Below are positions 1 through 6,329 of a stretch of DNA of 6,329 nucleotides, piece by piece (the stretch's first letter is position 1; each line of letters opens with the position of its first letter). The position numbers and the translations under genes are program-made. Source of the DNA: Nannocystaceae bacterium. GTDB taxonomy: Bacteria; Myxococcota_A; Polyangia; Nannocystales; Nannocystaceae. The notes beneath the pieces were generated by a model. The model worked only from the letters and a program-made list of their open reading frames with translations. It searched no databases and was not told the DNA's origin. The stretch lies in the NCBI GenBank assembly GCA_016763875.1, contig JAESSZ010000784.1, positions 1-6,329 on the forward strand, given 5' to 3'.

Positions 1-1637
1 CTCTTGGTTGTCCGCCGTATACAGGTGCGGCGAAGCGACGAGGTTCACGTCGGTATTGGATTGAACCGCCTGGATGACCACACCGAACGAAGGGATGTCG
101 CGGCCCAAGCCCAGGAACTGACCCGAACCGGGCACTTCCGGACCCAACGCGCCCGCGGCGATGCCGTTGAGGATCGCCGGGTTGATGATCAGGGAGTTGC
201 TCGATGGATCGGGCGCGGACGCCACAAAACCCAAGCCTTGCCCCCCGCTGACGTCGAAAGGCGCACCAAAGTGCCCCGAGGCGCCGCCTGCAATGTCGTG
301 CCCAATCGACAACTCCAGCAAGTAGATCTCTATGTAGACCTGCTTACGCTCGCGGTCCAAGGCATCGATGACTTTGCGTAGCGCTCGGAAATCGGACTGC
401 GAAGCGAGAATGACCAGCGACCGCGTGGCCGGGTCCGCCGTCACCTTGATGTCACCCGAGAACAACTCGGCCGACGCAGGTCCCTGCGCGGCATTGGTCG
501 AGTTGCCGGTGTTTCGACCACCGCGAGCGCCAGAGCCACCACGTGCCCCGCCCTGCCCCAGCTGCATCAAGACCGAAGCCACCTCTTCAGGGTCCGCATT
601 CTTGAGCGGCACGACGTGAATACGCCCCGTGCTCGCTCCAATCAGAGCAACATCGAGTTGTTCGATAAGCCGACGGATGACGTTGTAGTCCTCTTCGGCG
701 GCGACGACGATGAGGGTTCCCGTGCGTTCGTCGACGATGACCGCCGAATAGACCGCTTCACCGTTGCCAACGTCCTTGGCTTTGCTCCGCCCCTTCGAGG
801 GTTTCTTGGCCTTGGACTTGGCCTTGGCCTTGGTCGGCGCTTCCTTCTCGCCGAACACCTCGCGCACGATCGCAGCCGTTTCTTCCGGGTCTGCGTGCTG
901 CAGTTGGAAGAAGAACACCATATTGGTGCCCGAGCGCACCGTCTTGTCGATCTGCTTCACGATCTTGAGCAATCGTGCAATCGACGTCCCCGTGTCCGTA
1001 ATAATAAGCAGGTTGCCAACAACCTCGACCGAGCCTTGCTTGGTCTTCAGTTTGTTGATCACGCCAACGATGTCGCCGTTGTCGTCGCTCTTGGTGCGAT
1101 ACAACTGCGTCACGTAGCGATCGTTGGTCGGCGCCCGCGAGCCTGGCGTGTAGACCGGAAGCGTGCGCGAGTTGGCGTCGGTGGTCTCGACGATCTTGAA
1201 GTACTTGCCCGAAGGCTCCACCGTGAGCCCCATGGTCTGCAGCGAAGCGTAGAAGGCCGCGTAGGCCTCCTCGATAGTCACCGCCTCGGGCGACAAGATC
1301 GTCACCTTGCCGGACCGCGCCTTGAGGTCGAGGATGAACTTCTGACAACTGATCGAACTCATCCAGTTGACGAGGTCTTTGAGTTCAGCCTCCTCCGGCA
1401 GGGTGATGCGAAAGCGGGCGCCCTTGGGCTGTCGCTTACAACTGTTGTACCGACCGCCGCCTTCGTCGCCCGATAGCTCACCGCCAACGACTGGCGCAGC
1501 GCCAGGTGTGCCGCCACGAGTCGCGGGCTTGCCCGGCGCCGGCCGAGTGGTCGAGCCACGCGTCGGGGGTGCCGCGAACGCTTCGGGCACCAGGGGTAAC
1601 GAGAGCGCCAGCGTGCTGGCAATCACCAGTGGCAGTC

Positions 1638-1641
<4 letters not shown>
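1..1641 (-). CDS. gspD: Type II secretion system secretin GspD (partial, C-terminus beyond the left edge)
   Basis: Outer-membrane channel of the type II secretion system. The frame is open from ATG at 1641 to the window edge, giving 547 residues without a stop. Residues 1-23 form a Sec signal peptide (hydrophobic core, AFA cleavage site; no lipobox). A Pro/Gly/Thr-rich linker (about 25-63) follows. Next come N0 (about 75-152), N1 (about 173-233), N2 (about 240-332) and N3 (about 340-430), the last containing a Gly/Ser/Asn-rich loop at 362-383. The secretin domain begins near 433 (KQVYIEIYLLEL) and includes the family signature VNLVASPHLYTADNQE at 532-547, where the window ends. The rest of the secretin domain, including any pilotin-binding region, is not visible. 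An unusual Lys/Ala-rich insert (271-289) sits inside N2. The start overlaps the gspC stop by ATGA, and an SD (AAGGAG, 1653-1658) lies within the last gspC codons, so translational coupling is likely. PilQ or another secretin is less likely given the gspC partner. Confidence 0.93.
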
Positions 1642-2687
<1,046 letters not shown>

Positions 2688-2723
2688 CGGCGGACTTTCG
2701 GCGTTAGGGGGTCGGGGTTCTCG

Positions 2724-4214
2724 CTAGTGAAGAACGTCGGTCTCGGCGTCGCCGTCCGGGTGCGCAGGCGAGGTTTGCGAGCTCGTCTCACCTTCGGCGG
2801 CAGCGGTAGCGGCAGAAGGCGCACGATAGGCGTCCTCTTTGATGAACCCGGACTCCAGCTTGCGATAGATCGTGCGGGTCGCGATGCCAAGCAGGTCAGC
2901 CGCCAGGCGTTTGTCGCCGCGCGTGAACTTGAGCGTCTCTTGGATCATGCGACGCTCAACCTCGGCCAACTGCGCGCCGACGCAAAAGGTCACCTGTCGT
3001 CCGTGCCCAGCCTGCGGATCGCGGAGTTCCGGGGGAAGGTCATCGGCACCCAAGCGGTTGCCGCGGGTCAGCACGACAGCCCGTTCCACCGCGTTTTCCA
3101 GTTCGCGCACGTTGCCCGGCCAGCCGTAGTTCGCCATCAAGTGCATTGCTTCGTCGGAGAAACCCTGCGCGGGCTTGTTGTGCTTGGTGGCGTACACACG
3201 CAGGAAGTGATCGGCGAGCAACGGGACATCCTCAATCCGATCTCGCAACGGCGGGATACGGATCGGGATGACGTTGATACGATAGAAGAGGTCTTCCCGG
3301 AAGCGCCCCGCCTTGACGTCGGTGGTCAGGTCCCGATTGGTCGCGCACACCAGCCGGAAATCGGTCTTGACCGTCCGGCCTCCGACCGGTGCGATCTCTC
3401 CCTCCTGCAACGCACGCAGCAGTTTGACCTGCACCGTTGGACTGATCTCCGCGATCTCGTCGAGGAAGAGCGTGCCGCCGTGTGCCTCGAGGAAGCGGCC
3501 GTCCTTGGACCGAATGGCCCCGGTGAATGCCCCCTTCTCGTGGCCAAATAGCTCGGACTCAAGAATCGTCTCCGGCATCGCAGCGCAGTTGACGGGTATC
3601 ATCGGCTTGGACGCCCGCGGGCTGTGCGTGTGGATGTAGCGCGCGAGCAATTCCTTGCCCGTGCCACTCTCCCCCAGCAGCAAGACCGTCGCGGTCGAGT
3701 TCGCGGCCTGCTTGGCCATCTCAAGCGTGCTGCGCATGACCTGACTGTTGCCAACGATCTCCCGGTGGGTCGCCGCCGCCAATTGAGCGCGAAGGCTGTG
3801 GTTTTCGGCCACCAGGGCGGCCTTATCGAGCGCCTTTTTGACGGTCGCGACCACGGTCGCCCGCTTGGGTGGCTTTTGGATGAAGTCGTAGGCGCCAAGC
3901 TTCATCGCCTCGACCGCAGTCTCGACACTGCCGTACGCGGTCATCATTACGACCTCGACTTCCGGGGCGATCGCTTTGACCGCCTTGAGGAGGTCGTCTC
4001 CGCCCATGCCCGGCATCCGAAGATCGGTAAGCATGAGTTGGATGGGCTGGCGTCGGATGATCTCGAGTGCCTGTTGGCCGCCGCTCGCGGTGACCACGCG
4101 CAATCCCTCCTTCGCCAGCACCTTGGACAACGCGTCCACGATTGCGACCTCGTCGTCCACAACGAGGACGGTAGGGGCGTGGTCTCTTGCAGAGGTTGTC
4201 TCGGTAGCGGTCAT
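2724..4214 (-). CDS. Sigma-54-dependent response regulator (NtrC/AtoC/ZraR type)
   Basis: Two-component transcriptional activator of 496 residues. The receiver domain (about 14-125) has acidic residues D20/D21, phospho-acceptor D64 in LMLTDLRMPGMGG, T92 and K114. A short coiled linker (about 128-148) leads to an AAA+ domain (about 152-385). This has Walker A GESGTGKE (181-188), the sigma-54 contact loop GAFTGA (228-233), Walker B GTLFLDE (247-253), arginine-finger region FREDLFYRIN (305-314) and sensor II WPGNVREL (365-372). A Fis-type helix-turn-helix lies at about 434-454. A tail of about 32 residues rich in Ala/Ser/Glu/Asp follows and looks disordered. All catalytic and contact motifs are intact, so it should be an active bacterial enhancer-binding protein controlled by phosphorylation. 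Its sensor kinase is not in the window. A strong SD (GGGAGGA, 4223-4229) fixes the ATG at 4214. It heads the gspCD operon and so is a likely local regulator of secretion; the target is inferred from position only. Confidence 0.95.
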   Translation of the reverse strand: MTATETTSARDHAPTVLVVDDEVAIVDALSKVLAKEGLRVVTASGGQQALEIIRRQPIQLMLTDLRMPGMGGDDLLKAVKAIAPEVEVVMMTAYGSVETAVEAMKLGAYDFIQKPPKRATVVATVKKALDKAALVAENHSLRAQLAAATHREIVGNSQVMRSTLEMAKQAANSTATVLLLGESGTGKELLARYIHTHSPRASKPMIPVNCAAMPETILESELFGHEKGAFTGAIRSKDGRFLEAHGGTLFLDEIAEISPTVQVKLLRALQEGEIAPVGGRTVKTDFRLVCATNRDLTTDVKAGRFREDLFYRINVIPIRIPPLRDRIEDVPLLADHFLRVYATKHNKPAQGFSDEAMHLMANYGWPGNVRELENAVERAVVLTRGNRLGADDLPPELRDPQAGHGRQVTFCVGAQLAEVERRMIQETLKFTRGDKRLAADLLGIATRTIYRKLESGFIKEDAYRAPSAATAAAEGETSSQTSPAHPDGDAETDVLH

Positions 4215-4222
4215 GGCTTCGT

Positions 4223-4229
4223 TCCTCCC
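4223..4229 (-). promoter_or_regulatory. Strong Shine-Dalgarno for the response regulator gene
   Basis: GGGAGGA on the minus strand lies 8 nt before the ATG at 4214. It supports that start over any downstream ATG. A run of seven cytosines precedes it in the transcript (4230-4236). Confidence 0.8.
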
Positions 4230-4249
4230 GGGGGGGCGGAGATAACATG

Positions 4250-4265
4250 AGCAAGACTCATTCCA
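4250..4265 (-). promoter_or_regulatory. Candidate sigma-54 (-24/-12) promoter for the regulator-gspC-gspD operon
   Basis: The minus strand reads TGGAATGAGTCTTGCT, preceded by C. Against the sigma-54 consensus TGGCACG-N4-TTGCW it keeps TGG, the A, the G, all of TTGC and the final T, and has exact GG-N10-GC spacing (GG at 4263-4264, GC at 4251-4252). Two of the less conserved -24 positions differ. The predicted transcription start is near 4239, giving a leader of about 25 nt that contains the SD at 4223-4229. The downstream gene encodes a sigma-54 activator, which makes autoregulation plausible. No activator-binding palindrome was identified with confidence upstream. Confidence 0.55.
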
Positions 4266-4447
4266 GTCTCGTGTTCTCCAGCATATTCAGTGTTCCAAGC
4301 GAGTTGCGGCATCGAGGTCACGGTGCCGCCCCCCCCGGTTTCGTCGCCCTGTCACGCTGTCCGCAGGCCCATGACAATCTGGCACAGACACCGGTCTTTG
4401 GGGCGAGTCGCGGCAACTCTTACCTTTTTGCGCAGAGGTCGACTTGG

Positions 4448-4476
4448 TTGCGGCATCCGTCGACCCAAAATGTAAT
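4448..4476 (+). promoter_or_regulatory. Candidate sigma-70-type promoter for the vWA/PilY1-like gene
   Basis: TTGCGG (4448-4453) and TGTAAT (4471-4476) are separated by 17 nt. The -10 box matches TATAAT at five of six positions; the -35 box matches only its TTG. The predicted start is near 4483, leaving a leader of about 110 nt. It is a pattern match only, in one of the few AT-richer patches of the intergenic region. Confidence 0.35.
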
Positions 4477-4487
4477 GGACACTACAT
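4470..4487. repeat. Imperfect inverted repeat, possible operator
   Basis: ATGTAATGG is followed directly by ACACTACAT; the half-sites agree at seven of nine positions (ATGTARTG). The repeat covers the candidate -10 box and start of the rightward promoter, the position expected of a repressor operator. The binding protein is unknown. Confidence 0.35.
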
Positions 4488-4576
4488 CTACGTGCAGCAA
4501 GTCTGCGAGGTCACCTGGCGCACCGCTGCGGCATGCGCCGTGCAAGTCATGCGCGGGGGCCTTGCCGGTCCGCAAC

Positions 4577-4582
4577 AAGGGG
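4577..4582 (+). promoter_or_regulatory. Shine-Dalgarno for the vWA/PilY1-like gene
   Basis: AAGGGG lies 9 nt before the ATG at 4592. It selects that ATG over in-frame GTG 4586 and TTG 4562. A basic signal-peptide N-terminus begins exactly there. Confidence 0.6.
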
Positions 4583-4591
4583 TGGGTGCGT

Positions 4592-6329
4592 ATGACGCGC
4601 AGGACGGACAAAAAGCGAAGCGGACGAAACAGGCTTGCGGTGGGTGCGCTGAAAATTGCGGTACTCGCGCTGATGGTGGTGGGAGTCGTGGCGGTTTCGC
4701 CAGAGTCCAGCGCCCGTCTGTACCCCTATTACATCGTTCGAACTGCTGGCACGACCGTCGACGTCCGGCCACGCATCCTGTTCGTGCTCGACACCTCGGG
4801 CTCGATGTCTCTGCGCGCCCAGGCTACCTCTGAGAACTGCAACTGGGACGAGTGCGAGGCCGTCGCCAACGAGGGCACCAACCGCGAGAGCCGACTCGCC
4901 TCTGCCCGCAACGCGATCCAAAACGTTGTCCTGGCGACGGGCGAGGACGCGACTTACGCGTTGATGACCTTCGATCAACGTCAGGGCTGGGATCCTGCGA
5001 CGTTGCCGAACCTTTGCGCGGGTGGACGACGCTTCGAGTGGGTGACGAGTTTCAATTACGCTGGCGACACCGACATCGTCAGCCAGGGCAATACCGGCGG
5101 ATGGCACTTGTGTCAGGGCGACGAGGTGCGGCCCTACCCTTACCTGCGCTGGGACAGCCTCGGGGTTGGCAGCACCGTTTCCGCCAATAGCCAGGACATC
5201 GCCAGCATCGGCGCCTCGCCGCTGGTGAACGCTAGCGACATCCCCGAATGGGCAAATGGGTTTCGGGCCGTGCAGTGGTTTGACCACTTCGTCGGCATTC
5301 AGTTCCAGCCGAACCTTGTGACCGACCCCACTCGTGCGATCACGTACGCCAGCACGGGGGACTACGGCACCTCGAATGTGGTCAAGGACGCGCAGGTCTA
5401 CGACAACGACTTCTACTACTGGCCGTATGTCGACGGCTTCCCTGGATACGGACAGCACACGCTGTCACCGGCCTACGACGGGGCCGATCTGGGCGGCATT
5501 GCCTCAGCGACGGGTCTCTATCAGGCGCAGTTGTACGCGCCGTTCTACATCGACAACCTGCCCGGTGGGGTTCCCGCCGGTCCGCTCGATATCCTTGAGT
5601 CGCGCAACGAGGTCCTCGGAAGAACCGCCAAGATGATTCACGGCGGAGTCGATGCCGCTGGCCCCACGCCGTGGGCCAGCATCGTCGGTGCCGTGCCCGC
5701 CTCGACGGTACAGTCCAACGACTACGATTCGCACACCTCGATCGCGAGCTATCTCGATTTCGTCACCAACGTGACCCCTGACGCCGTGTGTGTCCCGACA
5801 GCGGCGGTCCTCATCTCTGACGGTGAACCGTATCCATCCAGCGAAGGCGGTGCTGACCTGTACGAGCGCCTCGCGGCACTGCGCAACACGGTCGGCATCG
5901 AGACCTACGTGGTCGGTTTCTTCCTCTCGGGCAGTCCGGAGATCAACAACATGGCGTGCGCCGCCGCGGGCGCCTGCTCTGGCGGCGTCGGCTGCGGCGA
6001 TCCGTGTGGCGACACGTCGGCCAACGACTGGGATACGTGCGCCGACCCGAGCAACCAGGGGACCGCGTGTGCGTGGGAGGCAACCTCTTCAGCGGAGCTG
6101 CTGACGGTCTTGACGGACATCATCAACATTGCGGTCGACTTGGACGTGCCGTCCGGTCCGGGCGCGATCGTCAACCAGTTCCTGGGCAATCCGGGCAGCG
6201 GCGACGGCGTGCTCCAGACTCGCTTCACTTCGCGAACCGAGTACCCGTCGTGGCGGGGCCATCTCACCCGAGAGGCCTGCGATACGCGCGACGAATTTGG
6301 CGTGCTTGGGGACTACTGCGTCGTTGCTC
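4592..6329 (+). CDS. Secreted vWA-domain protein, PilY1/PilC-like (partial, C-terminus beyond the right edge)
   Basis: The frame is open from ATG at 4592 to the window edge (579 residues, no stop). The N-terminus is basic (RRTDKKRSGRNR), followed by a hydrophobic segment (about 15-35) and a likely cleavage site after SSA (39-41), so the protein is probably exported. A vWA domain begins at RPRILFVLDTSGSM (59-72), with the metal-ion (MIDAS) motif D67-T-S-G-S71. It continues through an ESRLASARNAI helix and TYALMTFD strand, and resumes near AAVLISDGEP (D410) and ETYVVGFFL. The two parts are separated by a long Tyr/Trp/Gly-rich insertion. Six cysteines cluster at 456-493. After the last vWA helix (about 497-515), TRFTSRTEYPSWRGHL (541-556) resembles the segment leading into the PilY1 beta-propeller (Phe/Trp-rich with W-x-G-x-L). 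PilY1 proteins act at type IV pilus tips in adhesion, surface sensing and assembly. The propeller is outside the window, so a plain secreted vWA protein remains possible. Confidence 0.8.
   Translation, partial: MTRRTDKKRSGRNRLAVGALKIAVLALMVVGVVAVSPESSARLYPYYIVRTAGTTVDVRPRILFVLDTSGSMSLRAQATSENCNWDECEAVANEGTNRESRLASARNAIQNVVLATGEDATYALMTFDQRQGWDPATLPNLCAGGRRFEWVTSFNYAGDTDIVSQGNTGGWHLCQGDEVRPYPYLRWDSLGVGSTVSANSQDIASIGASPLVNASDIPEWANGFRAVQWFDHFVGIQFQPNLVTDPTRAITYASTGDYGTSNVVKDAQVYDNDFYYWPYVDGFPGYGQHTLSPAYDGADLGGIASATGLYQAQLYAPFYIDNLPGGVPAGPLDILESRNEVLGRTAKMIHGGVDAAGPTPWASIVGAVPASTVQSNDYDSHTSIASYLDFVTNVTPDAVCVPTAAVLISDGEPYPSSEGGADLYERLAALRNTVGIETYVVGFFLSGSPEINNMACAAAGACSGGVGCGDPCGDTSANDWDTCADPSNQGTACAWEATSSAELLTVLTDIINIAVDLDVPSGPGAIVNQFLGNPGSGDGVLQTRFTSRTEYPSWRGHLTREACDTRDEFGVLGDYCVVA

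Larger units (their letters stand above)
4215..4591. other. Divergent intergenic regulatory region
   Basis: This 377-nt stretch separates the two divergent units. No convincing coding frame was seen on either strand; short frames across it lack an RBS or clash with the flanking genes. It contains the sigma-54-like promoter (4250-4265), a sigma-70-like promoter facing right (4448-4476), an imperfect inverted repeat (4470-4487), three copies of TGCGGCAT (4305, 4449, 4527) and two homopolymer runs (G7 at 4230-4236, C8 at 4329-4336). No intrinsic terminator or RNA gene was recognised. Confidence 0.75.

Noticed and set aside
758..1348. Minus-strand open frame of 196 codons inside gspD
   Set aside because: It is in a different frame from the secretin. 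The translation is Gln/Gly/Arg-rich and not protein-like, while the overlapping frame carries the N-domains and secretin signature.
616..1476. Long plus-strand open frame opposite gspD (286 codons)
   Set aside because: It is antisense to a clear secretin. Its translation is rich in Arg, His, Asp and Leu with no recognisable domain, as expected of a GC-rich antisense shadow.
2688..2723. Possible terminator between the regulator and gspC
   Set aside because: The 36-nt gap shows no GC stem followed by a T-run on the minus strand; read-through into gspC is more likely.
2727..3551. Plus-strand open frame of 274 codons opposite the response regulator
   Set aside because: It is fully antisense to an intact response regulator, with no family motif; an antisense shadow.
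4225..4241. Hairpin CTCC/GGAG that might hide the SD of the response regulator
   Set aside because: It has only four base pairs with a nine-base loop, and the predicted transcription start near 4239 would remove part of it.
3624..4250. Plus-strand open frame of 208 codons opposite the receiver domain
   Set aside because: It is antisense to the receiver and Walker A coding sequence, and its His/Arg/Asp-rich composition is not protein-like.
4380..4395. Possible second sigma-54 promoter (TGGCAC-AGACA-CCGGT, plus strand)
   Set aside because: The -24 half is perfect, but the -12 half lacks the essential GC (it has GG), so it is not called.
4444..4833. Plus-strand open frame spanning the intergenic region and the start of the vWA gene
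   Set aside because: It is in a different frame from the DTSGSM-encoding frame, has no SD and no recognisable domain.
4547..5458. Minus-strand open frame of 303 codons opposite the vWA gene
   Set aside because: The plus strand has a signal peptide, an RBS and a vWA MIDAS motif in an uninterrupted frame. The antisense translation is Val/Arg/Ala-rich without motifs.

Overview
The window is GC-rich, densely coded bacterial DNA carrying a type II secretion (T2SS) locus. Charged low-complexity inserts in the secretion proteins, an NtrC-type response regulator heading the gsp genes, and a large secreted von Willebrand A (vWA) protein of PilY1 type next door together suggest a deltaproteobacterium in the broad sense, most likely Myxococcota or a relative. 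This placement is inferred from gene content only.

There are four protein genes in two divergent units. On the minus strand, read from about 4240 down to 1, are: a sigma-54-dependent response regulator (2724-4214); gspC, the inner-membrane clamp protein of the T2SS (1638-2687); and gspD, the outer-membrane secretin (1-1641, C-terminus beyond the left edge). The spacing is operon-like: 37 nt between regulator and gspC, then a 4-nt ATGA overlap between gspC and gspD. On the plus strand a single gene (4592-6329, C-terminus beyond the right edge) encodes a secreted vWA protein resembling PilY1/PilC pilus-tip adhesins. No stop codon is seen for either edge gene, so both are partial.

The 377-nt divergent intergenic region (4215-4591) holds the control signals. 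On the minus strand a good -24/-12 (sigma-54) promoter match lies at 4250-4265, just ahead of a strong Shine-Dalgarno and the regulator ATG. Because the regulator is itself a sigma-54 activator, self-activation of the regulator-gspC-gspD operon is a reasonable hypothesis. On the plus strand a sigma-70-like promoter (4448-4476) overlaps an imperfect inverted repeat (4470-4487) and a repeated octamer.

Working model: a phosphorylation-controlled activator turns on its own gene and the T2SS genes. GspC in the inner membrane couples the assembly platform to the GspD outer-membrane channel. The neighbouring vWA/PilY1-like protein could be a surface or pilus/pseudopilus-associated adhesin; adjacency is the only evidence for that link. 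No tRNA, rRNA, CRISPR array, insertion sequence or attachment site was recognised.
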